Origin: Kitasatospora sp. GP82
GTDB taxonomy: Bacteria; Actinomycetota; Actinomycetes; Streptomycetales; Streptomycetaceae
DNA: 36,226 nucleotides
NCBI RefSeq assembly: GCF_029892105.1
Contig: NZ_JARZAJ010000057.1
Location: 1 to 36,226, forward strand
Direction of reading: 5' to 3'
Shown: one piece after another, positions 16,621-24,531 of the stretch
Position numbering within the stretch: the first letter of the stretch is position 1
Layout of the letters: each line of letters opens with the position of its first letter
Made by a program: the position numbers and the translations under genes
Notes under the pieces: model-generated
The model's database searches: none
Told to the model about the DNA's origin: nothing
The model's input: the letters and a program-made list of their open reading frames with translations, nothing else

Positions 16621-16680
16621 TGTCAACGGACACGCCCAAATCCCTCTCAGCGGACATTTCGGTTCCTTTCAGGCGGACAG
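16621..16680 (+). repeat. Three CGGACA motifs at 23-24-base spacing
   Basis: CGGACA occurs at 16627, 16651 and 16674, with related surroundings (CTCAGCGGACATTTCG and TTCAGGCGGACAGCTG). Regularly spaced short repeats are typical of transposase-binding ends of IS21-like elements. No transposase is adjacent, so this is read as a solo end. The rest of 16111-16781 holds no gene I can support. Confidence 0.35.
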
Positions 16681-16745
16681 CTGATCTCCCTGCGCTGTGT
16701 GATTAGTTGACACCTGTCTGGGTTAGACCGTGCTTCGAAATCCCG

Positions 16746-16772
16746 TTGCCGACCGAAGCGGCCGCATACGAT
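16746..16772 (+). promoter_or_regulatory. Possible promoter for a leaderless acetyltransferase mRNA
   Basis: TTGCCG (16746-16751) and TACGAT (16767-16772) are separated by 15 bases, shorter than the ideal. The -10 lies ten bases before ATG 16782, so the transcript would be leaderless or nearly so, which is common in actinomycetes and fits the lack of a good ribosome-binding site. Confidence 0.35.
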
Positions 16773-16781
16773 CCTCCTGGC

Positions 16782-17357
16782 ATGGACCTTCCACAGCCGG
16801 TGATCGAACTGGACGACCTGACACTGCGCCGCTTCAACGGCGAGGCGGACCTTCCGGAGCTCTTCCGGGTCATCGAGGAGTCGCTGGAGCACCTACGCCC
16901 ATGGATGCCCTGGGTTGCTGAGCACAGCCTGGCCAAGACCACCGAGTTCCTGGCCAGCCGCCCGGAACGCTGGGCGAGCGGCGAGGACTTCACCTATGCA
17001 GTCGTCCTGGACGGGGCCATTGTTGGCTCCTGCGGGCTGTTCCGCTGCGGCGATACGCCAGCCAGCGGCCGCGAGATAGGCTACTGGCTGCACCCAGCCG
17101 CCACGGGCCGTGGCATAGCCACCCGGACGGCCCGCGCCCTGGTTGAACAGGCCTTCCGCCTTCCCGGCGTCGACTACGTCGAGGTCGTCCACGACGCAGC
17201 CAACCGCGCAAGCGGCGCCGTCCCGGCCCGTCTCGGCTTCATCGAACACCTCCGCCGCCCAGCCGAGCGCCTTGCCCCGGCCGAGACCGGCGAGGACCAG
17301 ATCTGGCGGCTCACCCGCCGTCAGGCGGAGGCTCTGGCCGCCGCCAACATGTGTTGA
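16782..17357 (+). CDS. GNAT acetyltransferase, RimJ/RimL type
   Basis: 191 residues from ATG 16782. The start IELDDLTLRRFNGEADLPEL, then PWMPWVAEH, is typical of RimJ/RimL-like N-acetyltransferases. The acetyl-CoA-binding loop appears as REIGYWLHPAATGRGIATRT, and the core ends VEVVHDAANRASGAVPARLG. The family uses acetyl-CoA to modify protein N-termini or small amines, including some antibiotics; the substrate is not predictable. The earlier in-frame codons (from 16707) look non-coding. It stands alone between transposon scraps. Confidence 0.9.
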   Translation: MDLPQPVIELDDLTLRRFNGEADLPELFRVIEESLEHLRPWMPWVAEHSLAKTTEFLASRPERWASGEDFTYAVVLDGAIVGSCGLFRCGDTPASGREIGYWLHPAATGRGIATRTARALVEQAFRLPGVDYVEVVHDAANRASGAVPARLGFIEHLRRPAERLAPAETGEDQIWRLTRRQAEALAAANMC

Positions 17358-17784
17358 TGGCCCGGGACGGGAGCTCCAGAGCGGCATCCTAGGCATGGCG
17401 GGTCTGGTGGCACCCGTCTATGTCGGAGCGAGCACCAGGGTGGTGCCGGCGCTAACGTGATGACATCGACAGGCTGAGGCCGCGCATCTCGACTGGTGTG
17501 TGGTGCTTGTCGACCCGACTCGCCTCAGGCCGCTGGTCGCCCAGTGTCGCGGTGACTGGCCGGGTCGGGCATTGAGCGGTGTGCATCGTGAAGTTGCAGG
17601 TCACGGGTCTGGTGTGCGCAGGTTTCAGCGTGCTCACGCTGGTCGGCGGCTGGTGTCCGTGGTGAAGATCGTCTGACTGGGCGGCCAGCGGGGGGTTCTC
17701 GGATTTTGCTGCGCCTGCCGTGGGGGTCCGCCTACGATCCGTCGCGGTGCGGATACGCCGCCGGGTCGCGGGGAGGGTGCGGGG
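17358..17784. other. Gap without a gene
   Basis: No frame shows convincing coding character. A TACGAT hexamer at 17733-17738 could be the -10 of the coiled-coil gene at 17785, but no -35 is found at a normal distance. Confidence 0.35.
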
Positions 17785-18081
17785 ATGTCGGAGCTCGAAC
17801 GGATCACGGCGCGCCGGAGCGAGCTGGACTCCCTCGCCGAGGAGTTGGGCAAGCAGCTTCAGGAAGTCCATGCGGAGCGGGAGGAGCTGGTGGTCGCCGA
17901 GCGGGTCCTGCAGCGGCTGGCTGAGCAGGATCTGGCCCAGGCGGAGGCCGCCGTTGCGGAAGCTCCGGTGAAGGCGCAGGTGACGGGGCGTGCGGTGCTG
18001 CTGGTCCCGCACCGCGGCGAGTGCCCGGACGAGACCGTGCTGCCCGGTGACTGGGGCCGCTACCCGAGCAGCCGCGCCTGA
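17785..18081 (+). pseudogene. Coiled-coil protein, 3'-truncated
   Basis: Starts at ATG 17785. The first 55 residues form an almost ideal coiled coil (ERITARRSELDSLAEELGKQ, then EREELVVAERVLQRLAEQD). A linker and RAVLLVPHRGECPDETVLPG follow. I recall similar actinomycete proteins found beside mobile elements, which continue with a winged-helix-like C-terminal domain. Here the frame ends four codons after GDWGRY, where an IS5 transposase fragment begins, so the C-terminal domain is lost. Role unknown. Confidence 0.6.
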
Positions 18082-18386
18082 GGCTGGACGCCGGCTACGA
18101 CTACAGCATGGTCCACCTCGACCTGGAGGCCAGAGGGATCACCGGCTAGATCGCCGAGCGCGGCACGAAGACGCCGATCCAGGCCGGCGGACGATGGGTA
18201 GTGGAGCGAACAAACTCCTGGATGAACAACTTCGGCAAGCTCCGCCGCTGCACCGAGCGACGAAAAGCCCCCATCGAGTTCTTCATCGCCCTGGCCAGCA
18301 CCATCATCACCGTCCGCTGCCTGATCCGCCGCGCCTGGACCCTCTACCGCTGGGACACCCGCCCACGAAGCGCCCGCATCCGCTGA
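18078..18386 (+). pseudogene. IS5-family transposase C-terminus with in-frame stop
   Basis: The frame reads LDAGYDYSMVHLDLEARGIT, a TAG, then IAERGTKTPIQAGGRWVVER and TNSWMNNFGKLRRCTERR to a stop at 18386. RWVVERTNSWMNNFGKLRR carries the last catalytic Glu of IS427-type IS5 elements. The N-terminal two thirds are missing and the TAG breaks the remainder. A likely right end (CTTAACTGGAGTGCGGTACC) follows at about 18402. Confidence 0.75.
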
Positions 18387-18446
18387 CGTACTGGCGGACG
18401 CCTTAACTGGAGTGCGGTACCTGTCGTTCGTACGCCAGGATGTGGC

Positions 18447-19316
18447 ATGACCTGGACTCTGAGTACCTCGCTGGACGACTTCCGGGTGGTGGCCGGTGAC
18501 TTCCTCGCCGCCCAGCCCGCTTTGAACACCGTGCCGCTGACCATCGTGGACCGGCTGGCCAAGGACGGTCCGCACGCCTTCGGTGAGGGGCAGCCGCGTT
18601 TCGGGTGGTGGCAGGAGGAGCCCCAGAGGCCGGTGTCCGGGGTGTTCGTGCAGACTCCGCCGTTCGGGGTGGTGCTGGGGGCGATGAGCGGGGAGGCTCC
18701 CAGTCGCCTCGCGGAGGTGCTGGCGACGGCGGCCGCGGTGGCGGTGCCTTCCGTCCAGGGGAACAAGCAGTTGGCCGCCGTCTTCGCGCGGGCCTGGGAG
18801 CGGACCACCGGCAGGCGGGCAGAGGTGCAGGTGCACGAACGGCTCTACCACCTCTGGGCGTTGGCTCAGCCCGACCCGGCTCCGAGCGGCAGCGCCCGAC
18901 TGGCTGTCAAGGCCGACCACGCGTTGCTGGTCGCGTGGCACGAAGCCTTCTCGGCGGAGAGCGCCGCCGCCCGCCCCGGCGTGGACCACAATGCGCTGGT
19001 CGGGCGTCGGATCGCCGAGGGCCTACTGCACGTCTGGGAGGACGATGGTCGCCCAGTCTCGTTCGCAGGGGTCAGCCCGGTGATCGCGGGGATGTCCCGG
19101 ATCGGGCCGGTCTACACCCCGCCCGAGCTACGCCGTCGCGGCTACGCGAGCGGCATCGTCGCGGCGGGTTCGGAGCACGCCCTCGCCCAGGGTGCGACGG
19201 AGGTACTGCTGTACACCGACCTGGCGAACCGGACCAGCAACTCGATCTACCAGCAGCTTGGTTACGTCATGGTGCATGATGCTCTCGTCCTCGACCTGGA
19301 GCTGGCCACCGGGTAG
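18447..19316 (+). CDS. GNAT-family N-acetyltransferase, two-domain
   Basis: 289 residues from ATG 18447. The C-terminal half is a GNAT core: SRIGPVYTPPELRRRGYASG is the acetyl-CoA pyrophosphate loop, followed by EVLLYTDLANRTSNSIYQQL and GYVMVHDALVL. The N-terminal half (GVFVQTPPFGVVLGAMSGEA) is the degenerate partner domain seen in two-domain GNATs. The substrate is unknown. The gene is intact and monocistronic, preceded by the IS5 end, which could supply transcription. Confidence 0.88.
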   Translation: MTWTLSTSLDDFRVVAGDFLAAQPALNTVPLTIVDRLAKDGPHAFGEGQPRFGWWQEEPQRPVSGVFVQTPPFGVVLGAMSGEAPSRLAEVLATAAAVAVPSVQGNKQLAAVFARAWERTTGRRAEVQVHERLYHLWALAQPDPAPSGSARLAVKADHALLVAWHEAFSAESAAARPGVDHNALVGRRIAEGLLHVWEDDGRPVSFAGVSPVIAGMSRIGPVYTPPELRRRGYASGIVAAGSEHALAQGATEVLLYTDLANRTSNSIYQQLGYVMVHDALVLDLELATG

Positions 19317-19576
19317 CCAAGATGGGCGCAAGGAAGTGCGGGAGGCCGGAAGGCAACGGTCTGCAGCCTCCCGCCGTGCAGTTCCCCGCGCCCCTGTTCT
19401 GGCCGGTGCCTTACCTACTGGCGGAGCCTCTAAGGCGCCTTCACCTGACCGCCCCAGCGGCAGGGCGTTACGAAACCGAACCATGGAAAATGCATCCAGG
19501 AATCGAGCCCCTGACCAGCGGAATCCGCCGGGACTTGACGGGCGGTCAGCTTGTACGCGACGATGGTGATGGAAAT

Positions 19577-19586
19577 ACACTTGTGT
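19577..19586. promoter_or_regulatory. Possible operator ACACTTGTGT
   Basis: A perfect 10-bp palindrome in the leader of the 19710 gene, about 37 bases past a TTGACG (19535-19540) that could be a -35 element. GntR-type repressors of actinomycete integrative elements bind sites of this style. Weak evidence. Confidence 0.25.
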
Positions 19587-19613
19587 CCAGACGACGAAGC
19601 GCCGTCGCTTCGA

Positions 19614-19636
19614 CCCCGCCCCGGCGGGGTTTTTTT
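19614..19636 (+). terminator. Rho-independent terminator
   Basis: Stem CCCCGCC/GGCGGGG with a CC loop, followed by seven T. A second stem, CGAAGCG/CGCTTCG, lies just before it (about 19595-19612). It ends either the GNAT transcript or, as an attenuator, the leader of the 19710 gene. Confidence 0.7.
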
Positions 19637-19661
19637 GTTTCCCACACCCCGTCGCACTCAG

Positions 19662-19690
19662 TGAAGGCCCCTGGCTCCCAGGGGCCTTCA
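19662..19690 (+). promoter_or_regulatory. Perfect 13-bp leader hairpin before the ribosome-binding site
   Basis: TGAAGGCCCCTGG, loop CTC, then CCAGGGGCCTTCA. There is no T-run after it. It ends nine bases before AGGAGG (19699-19704) of the gene at 19710, so it could block ribosome loading or protect the message. Confidence 0.5.
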
Positions 19691-19709
19691 GGCGTTTCAG
19701 GAGGAAAAC

Positions 19710-20015
19710 GTGACCTTCGAGACCGCCGCGTGGACCGCGCTCGCGGCACCGCTGATCGCCCTGTTCCTGACCGTCACCGTGATCGGTATCCTCGGCTGCG
19801 TGGCGATCAGGAAGGCCCCGCCGGGCGACGTCCCGAAGGTCCTCACCGCCCTCGCGGCCGTCGTCCAGGCATTCCGGTGCCTGGCGCCCCGCTCCCGCCC
19901 CGCAGGTACCGCCCTGGTCATCCCCGCCCAGCCGACCGAGACTGCTCCACCGATGCCGGCCACCGTCGTAGCAGGAGAACTGGCACAACCCGCTCCCATC
20001 GCGGACGCCCAGTGA
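19710..20015 (+). CDS. Small single-span membrane protein
   Basis: 101 residues from GTG 19710 with a textbook AGGAGG. Residues 9-33 are a transmembrane helix (LAAPLIALFLTVTVIGILGC). A conserved-looking cytosolic segment follows (IRKAPPGDVPKVLTALAAVV, then QAFRCL) and a Pro/Ala-rich tail. Similar small proteins sit among spread and transfer genes of actinomycete integrative plasmids, so a role in element spread is possible but unproven. Its stop overlaps the next start (GTGA). Terminator-like and hairpin structures upstream suggest attenuation. Confidence 0.75.
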   Translation: MTFETAAWTALAAPLIALFLTVTVIGILGCVAIRKAPPGDVPKVLTALAAVVQAFRCLAPRSRPAGTALVIPAQPTETAPPMPATVVAGELAQPAPIADAQ

Positions 20016-20482
20016 GGCGCCGCCCCCACCACGCCCCTGTCTCGGCCCAGGTCGAAGCCTCCACCGCGGCCATGGACAGCGAACTGAGCCGAACCGTCGA
20101 GCAGGCGATGCTCGCCCTCGCCGCCGGCTGGTGGTCCAACGCCGAGATCGCCCGGGCCACTGGCGGCAAGGGCTGGTGGGACATGGAAAAGGAGATCCGC
20201 AAACAGATCTCCGTCCTCCTACACCCGTCCCGAGTTCATCACCTGGCCCAGCTGGCCGACGGGGTGCCGAAGGGCCTGATCAACCAGATCGAGAAACTCG
20301 AACGCGCCCTCCTGCGTACCTGCGCCACCTGCCACCGCGACGTCCTCCGTCCGGCCGGTCCGTTCGGAGGCAGGCCCCGGAAGCACTGCTCTGCGGCCTG
20401 CCGACAGGCCGCCTACCGCGCCCGCAGGAAGACCGCGGCCCCGGCACCGGCGGTGCCGCCCCAGAAGACCGATGGGAGCTAA
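20012..20482 (+). CDS. Zinc-finger-containing hypothetical protein
   Basis: 156 residues from GTG 20012, overlapping the upstream TGA by four bases, so probably translated by coupling. An N-terminal helical region (ELSRTVEQAMLALAAGWWSN, then AEIARATGG) precedes a C-terminal Cys cluster: LLRTCATCHRDVLRPAG, then GRPRKHCSAACRQAAYRARR. The CxxC with a paired CSxxCR resembles the small zinc finger common at C-termini of actinomycete replication and mobile-element proteins. Probably nucleic-acid-binding and encoded with the membrane protein as part of an integrative-element remnant. Confidence 0.7.
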   Translation: MRRRPHHAPVSAQVEASTAAMDSELSRTVEQAMLALAAGWWSNAEIARATGGKGWWDMEKEIRKQISVLLHPSRVHHLAQLADGVPKGLINQIEKLERALLRTCATCHRDVLRPAGPFGGRPRKHCSAACRQAAYRARRKTAAPAPAVPPQKTDGS

Positions 20483-20685
20483 CAAGACGCGCCGTCAGGA
20501 GGAGTCTGAGGCCTCCTGGACCCGTGTTGCGCGGCGGAGACAACGGTCGGTAGTTCACCAGTCCCAGCCGTCGGCAGCCGTGCAACCGCGGCGGGCGAGA
20601 ATCGCGGCGTGGGTGTCGGTGGGCTGGCCGGCGGCGCGGTCGGCCTGTGGTGGTCAGGCCGACGGCGGCCAGCGCGTCGCGGCGT

Positions 20686-20918
20686 TCACGCCCACTCGAC
20701 CCCGTGCTCGGCGAGCTGCGCGAGCTGGCCCGGGGTCAGCTTCGCCCGGTCCCCGCCGGTCCTTCTCCTCCAGACCCTGCCATCCGGCCCGCCGCGCCTG
20801 GACCCAGCGGCCGAGCCGCTCGCCCTCCGGGTGCTTGGAAACCATTGTTTCCAAGTCGTTCGATTCCTGGCCTGCGGTCAGGTGCACAACTCGAAGAAAC
20901 CCCGCCGTCTCCCCCACA
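20686..20918 (-). pseudogene. Helicase-associated (HA) domain fragment, frameshifted
   Basis: Leftward: LRVVHLTAGQESNDLETMVS, then HPEGERLGRWVQARRAGWQG. A shift to another frame gives AKLTPGQLAQLAEHGVEWA and a stop at 20686. This is the HA repeat found in long C-terminal arrays of actinomycete helicases carried on mobile regions. Its 5' side ends exactly at the inverted repeat of the IS6 element (20919), which appears to have cut the gene. No continuation is recognisable beyond 21782. Confidence 0.65.
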
Positions 20919-21782
20919 GGTGTTGTCAGGTTGAGCGGGGTCCTTCTGCGGTGGCTGATCATCTGTCTGGTCGGCTGGCTGGAGGGGCTGCTCGTGGACG
21001 TGCCGTCGTACCGGGGCTTTCGCTTCCCGCGGGAGGTCATCGCGCACTGTGTATGGCTGTACCACCGGTTCGGCCTGAGCCTGCGTGACGTCGAGGAGCT
21101 GATGCTCGAGCGCGGTGTCGAGGTCAGTCACGAGACGGTCCACCAGTGGACGCGCCGGTTCGGGCCTGCCTACGCCGCCGCGCTGCGCCGGCGCCGCCCG
21201 AATCCGGGCGACAAATGGCACCTGGACGAGGTGTTCGTCAAGATGCAGGGTCGGCAACGGTACCTGTGGCGGGCCGTCGACGCCGACGGCCACGTGCTGG
21301 ACATCCTCGTCCAGAACCGCCGCGACACCGCCGCGGCCAGGCGCTTCTTCCGGAAGCTGATGAAGACCACCGGGTCGGTGCCCCGGGTCGTGGTGACCGA
21401 CAAGCTCGCCAGCTACGGCGCCGCCCACCGCCAGGTCATGCCGTCGGTGGAGCACCGCTCCCACAAGGGCCTGAACAACCGGGCCGAGAACAGTCACCTG
21501 CCGACCCGGGAGCGCGAGCGCGCCATGAAGGGCTTCCGCTCCGTCGGCGCGGCGCAACGCTTCCTGGCCGCGTTCAGCGGCATCAGCCCTCACTTCCGAC
21601 CCCGGCGCCACCTCATGACGGGACCCGACTACCGCGCCGAGATGATCATCCGCTTCGCCATCTGGGAGCAGATCACCGGCACCGCCGGCCTGCCCACCGC
21701 AGCCTGAACCAGCCTCACCACAGCGCACGGCCACGCCCGAACCGGGCCCCTGTCCCGAAACCCCGCTCAACCTGACAACACC
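20919..21782 (+). mobile_element. Complete IS6-family insertion sequence (864 bp)
   Basis: Perfect 22-bp inverted repeats start GGTGTTGTCAGGTTGAGCGG (20919-20940 and 21761-21782) and enclose one intact transposase. The expected 8-bp target duplication is absent: CCCCCACA on the left, CTTCGAGG on the right. The two sides also carry unrelated gene fragments, so the copy probably resulted from or mediated a rearrangement. Confidence 0.9.
20994..21707 (+). CDS. IS6-family DDE transposase
   Basis: 237 residues, the normal IS6 length, from GTG 20994 behind GGAGGGG. There is an N-terminal HTH (SLRDVEELMLERGVEVSHET). The DDE residues are visible: WHLDEVFVKMQGRQRYLWRA (first Asp), VVVTDKLASYGAAHRQVMPS (second Asp) and GLNNRAENSHLPTRERERAM (Glu). 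It is intact and likely active. IS6 enzymes form cointegrates, consistent with other IS6-type ends in this window at 132 and 4389. Confidence 0.93.
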   Translation: MDVPSYRGFRFPREVIAHCVWLYHRFGLSLRDVEELMLERGVEVSHETVHQWTRRFGPAYAAALRRRRPNPGDKWHLDEVFVKMQGRQRYLWRAVDADGHVLDILVQNRRDTAAARRFFRKLMKTTGSVPRVVVTDKLASYGAAHRQVMPSVEHRSHKGLNNRAENSHLPTRERERAMKGFRSVGAAQRFLAAFSGISPHFRPRRHLMTGPDYRAEMIIRFAIWEQITGTAGLPTAA

Positions 21783-21783
21783 C

Positions 21784-21843
21784 TTCGAGGAGTCCTCGGA
21801 GACCGAACCCGGAGAGTCCCCGGAGGCCGAACCTCCCGCTTGA
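21784..21843 (+). pseudogene. Possible 3' scrap of a Glu-rich gene
   Basis: Directly after the IS6 end, one frame reads FEESSETEPGESPEAEPPA and stops at 21843. Such acidic tails end many actinomycete proteins. Only about 20 codons remain, so this is weak. Confidence 0.2.
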
Positions 21844-22049
21844 AGCCCGACTCTTCCTGAAGGTTCGCCGGACTCGGACTCGTCCACCGGGCCGTCGTGC
21901 TGCCAGTCGCCAGGCGTTGTGGGCCTGGCAGGTGTGACTGCGGCCCGGGCCACGGCGCCAGTCCCGGTGAGGAGTGGTGGGACTGATCGCGGCCGCCGCC
22001 GTTGTCGGTGGCGGCTGGGAAGCTGACCAGCATGGATGAGGAGGCGTTG

Positions 22050-22298
22050 ATGCGGGGGCGGGTCTACGGAGCGGACCACGACGGCGACCCCGGACCCCAG
22101 CCCGGCCACGTCTACCGCGAACTCTGCGCCGGTCCCCTCGACGGGCTCCTGGACGTGACCGGCTGGAGCGCCGAGGAGCTGGCCGACGGCGCCGCGCTGC
22201 TCACCGAGATTGGCCGGCACGGCCCGGGCGGGCGCGCGCACTACGAGCCCCGGGCTCAGGATCCTCTTCGCTGGGACTGGGCGGGCGACAGCGCCTGA
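22050..22298 (+). CDS. Small hypothetical protein
   Basis: 82 residues. ATG 22050 is chosen over ATG 22032 because AGGAGG lies five bases before it. It begins MRGRVYGADHDGDPGPQPGH, continues VYRELCAGPLDGLLDVTGWS and AEELADGAALLTEIGRHGPG, and ends with an acidic tail. High-GC3 codon use supports it. No membrane segment, signal or known domain is visible. A strong hairpin at 22408-22455 ends the transcript. Confidence 0.6.
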   Translation: MRGRVYGADHDGDPGPQPGHVYRELCAGPLDGLLDVTGWSAEELADGAALLTEIGRHGPGGRAHYEPRAQDPLRWDWAGDSA

Positions 22299-22407
22299 CC
22301 GGAGGCTGCTATCCGGCCGCTGGGCGGCCTACGGTCCAGAGGCCCCCGGGGCTGCGGACGAAGGCGCGGTGCGCGCTCATCTCCCGCGGGCGCGGGGAGC
22401 AGCCCAA

Positions 22408-22455
22408 AAGGGCCCGCTTCCTCCCGGCGTCGAAGCCGAGGGGAAGCGGGCCCTT
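22408..22455. terminator. Bidirectional terminator hairpin
   Basis: Perfect 14-bp stem AAGGGCCCGCTTCC/GGAAGCGGGCCCTT with a 20-base loop, between the convergent genes 22050-22298 and 22455-22723. It would serve both strands. Confidence 0.75.
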
Positions 22456-22723
22456 CAGTCGCCGTAGTGGGGTGGCAGGTTGCAGATGACGACGATGGTC
22501 TCGCTGTTGAGGGTGATGGTGCCGGTGGCGGTGCAGTCGGTCATGCGGCGCATCATCTCGTGGGTGCTGAGGCCGGTGGTGGTCAACGCGCTGAGGAGAG
22601 GACGAGTTCGGCCGCGCTACCGGGCACTGACCGGGTGCCGTACAGGTCGTGTTCGAGTACGGCGATGGCCAGCCAGTCAGGGCGTGGTGGTGAGGGCGGT
22701 CGTCGCCACCAGCGGAGCTTCAT
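22455..22723 (-). pseudogene. Small hypothetical gene, frameshifted
   Basis: From ATG 22723 the frame reads MKLRWWRR, then PDWLAIAVLEHDLYGTRSVP and AELVLSSAR, and stops. A neighbouring frame immediately continues with LTTTGLSTHEMMRRMTDCTA and TGTITLNSETIVVICNLPPH to TGA 22455, with excellent codon use. A one-base indel near 22585 splits an ORF of about 89 residues. Family not recognised. The stop lies inside the terminator hairpin. Confidence 0.5.
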
Positions 22724-22959
22724 GGGTCCATCCTGCCCAATGCGCGGTCAGGAGCGCAGCGTGACGGAGCTGTGCAGGACCGCCAGGTCAGCTGCGAGGA
22801 CTGTGCACTGGTGAACGTTCCGCAGTCGTCACCCGTGCACTCGTAAAGGTATCGCAAACGCATTCCCCCGAGGTAGCTTCCGGGCATCGAGGTAACTCCT
22901 GCGGCGGTTCCCAGCAGGGACTGCCGCGCTTTCCGGCATCGGCTGAAGGGTTCACCGAA

Positions 22960-23442
22960 TTGACCAAGGCTCTGACTCGGATCGCCGCCACCACCGCGGG
23001 CCTCATGCTCGCGGCCGGCGCCGCGCTCGTCAACGCACCTTCCGCCTCGGCCCTCGTCAGCGGCCCGCAGCACAGTGTGGCCACGGACAAGTGTCTTGGT
23101 ATCTATGGGAACGTCCCCTTCGACGGCACGGCCGCCGTCATCTGGGGCTGTAACGGCAACGCCGACCAGAACTGGCAGTTGACCGGTACCGGTGGCGGCT
23201 ACTACCAGCTTCAGAACGGCAACAGCGAGTGCCTGGGCATCTACGCCGGCGATGCGACCCAGTGGAACTGCAACGGCCACGACGACCAGCAGTGGTACAT
23301 CGACTACCCCGCGGGTTCCTCGTCGGCCATGCTGCGGAGCAAGACCAACTGGACCCTGTGCCTGACCGTGCCCGGTAACGTTGACGGCTCCCGCGTGACC
23401 CTGGCCACCTGCGCCGGGCAGAATAACCAGCTCTGGTACTGA
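22960..23442 (+). CDS. Secreted ricin-type beta-trefoil lectin
   Basis: 160 residues from a TTG start at 22960, with GAAGGG upstream. Residues 1-32 are a Sec signal (TTAGLMLAAGAALVNAPSAS, then AL). The mature protein is a single beta-trefoil with its three QxW-type motifs (NADQNWQLT, HDDQQWYID, NNQLWY) and matching Cys-Leu strands (DKCLGIYGN, SECLGIYAGD, LCLTVPGN). The family binds galactose- or xylan-type sugars. With no catalytic domain it is a free lectin exported to the medium or wall. It is followed by a strong terminator at 23497. Confidence 0.9.
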   Translation: MTKALTRIAATTAGLMLAAGAALVNAPSASALVSGPQHSVATDKCLGIYGNVPFDGTAAVIWGCNGNADQNWQLTGTGGGYYQLQNGNSECLGIYAGDATQWNCNGHDDQQWYIDYPAGSSSAMLRSKTNWTLCLTVPGNVDGSRVTLATCAGQNNQLWY

Positions 23443-23496
23443 CCGTCTCCTCGCGGAGGACCCGCCTCGAACGGCGCACCGCCACCGCCTGAACTC

Positions 23497-23533
23497 GGAC
23501 CCGGCCCGGCAAGTACCTTGCCGGGCCGGGTCC
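23497..23533. terminator. Terminator hairpin after the lectin gene
   Basis: Perfect 17-bp stem GGACCCGGCCCGGCAAG with a TAC loop and its complement, 55 bases past the lectin stop. A T-run is lacking, as is common for terminators in GC-rich actinomycetes. Confidence 0.75.
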
Positions 23534-23539
23534 TTCGGG

Positions 23540-23866
23540 GTGAGGCCGCACTCGTGTGAACCGATCCGCGACACGGCTTTCTGCGGCTGCCGCACAGAGG
23601 CGAGCTGCGCGGCGCCGTACGGCGATCAGGAACGCGGTCGGTCGGCGGGGTGGCAGGTCGTCGGGGGCGGTGATCAGGACGCGGGTCCAGTCGGTGATCA
23701 GCTCGACCAGCTTGTGGGCGCGCGTGGCGCCGGTGCTTTTGAAGGAGAGCACGAGCAAGGACGGCATGCTTGCCACCAACACGATGAGCAGCAGCGTCGC
23801 ACTCGCCAGGATGGTGGTCGTGCGGGCGGGGGCGAGCAGGGTGCGTGACAGGGATACGGGCAGCAT
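23540..23866 (-). CDS. Single-span membrane protein, 3' end uncertain
   Basis: ATG 23866 follows GGGGAG with eight-base spacing. Residues 17-43 are a transmembrane helix (TTTILASATLLLIVLVASMP, then SLLVLSF). A cytosolic segment with good codon bias follows (ATRAHKLVELITDWTRVLIT, then APDDLPPRRPTAFLIAVRRR). No stop occurs before the terminator hairpin, and the frame would run on antisense to the lectin gene to 23138, so the natural stop seems lost; the end given is my estimate. Function unknown. An open frame at 23890-24108 ends in TGATG overlapping this start, but its codon use is poor. Confidence 0.45.
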
Positions 23867-24101
23867 CAACAGTTCTCCCCAGGTGTGGTCGGTGAACGTC
23901 CCGGCGCTTGATGGGCGGGACGTGCTTCCGAGCCTCGGTGCCCGTGGTGTGGTTGTGGAAGGGGAACACCCCACTTCCCGGCCGGAGACGCTTCCGGTGT
24001 GCCCGAAGAACCTGGTGCGGGGGCGGGTTGCCGACCGGGAAGCCGGGATGTGGGGCCAGACTCGGACGCGAGCTCTGCGGTTACAGCACCGGGCCGAGTG
24101 A

Positions 24102-24325
24102 TCGTCACCGTTGTTCAAGGGGCACGGACCGCACTGCGGGCACTGCGGGCACCCGGCAAGGGGGAGCACCTGAAGCTGGAGCACGGCAAGCCGGTCAGCC
24201 ATCCGACCCCCGTGCCCGTGGCACCGTCCGAGCGGTGCACCCAGCCGCCCGGGCGCGAACCGGCCAGGCGGCAGCCGCAGGCGGGCCTGCGGATCGGCGT
24301 GGTGGAGCACCTGCCGGCCGAGTGA
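24102..24325 (+). CDS. Hypothetical small protein (weak)
   Basis: GTG 24102 opens a 74-codon frame with good GC3: VIVTVVQGARTALRALRAPG, then KGEHLKLEHGKPVSHPTPVP, ending AGLRIGVVEHLPAE. No ribosome-binding site or family resemblance is seen, so it could be a chance frame. An in-frame GTG at 23999 is an alternative start. Confidence 0.25.
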
Positions 24326-24434
24326 CGCCGCCGGGGCGGCGACGTCGGGGCGTTCCGCCGGCCTACGACTCGGTGGTGCCGTACCTGGAGGGTGAGCACC
24401 ATGCTGCTGATCGTGGTGTTGGACGAAGCGAGAG

Positions 24435-24478
24435 GGCGGTGAACGGCCGGGGCGTCCTCGCCCCGGCCGTTCACCGCC
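24435..24478. terminator. Terminator hairpin of the DUF4232-like gene
   Basis: Perfect 20-bp stem (GGCGGTGAACGGCCGGGGCG and complement) with a TCCT loop, 54 bases beyond the stop of the leftward gene at 24532. The strongest hairpin in the window. Confidence 0.8.
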
Positions 24479-24531
24479 CAGCTCCGGCCCTGCCGGTGCC
24501 CCCGTGGCGGGCGGCCCGGCGTCCGAGTCCG

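Noticed and set aside
19322..20011. N-terminal extension of the zinc-finger protein
   Set aside because: It runs through a terminator hairpin and the membrane-protein gene in another frame; GTG 20012 with a stop/start overlap is the better start.
23138..23539. Leftward continuation of the 23866 membrane protein across the lectin gene
   Set aside because: Composition becomes Arg/Ser-rich and antisense to a well-supported lectin; more likely a lost stop codon.
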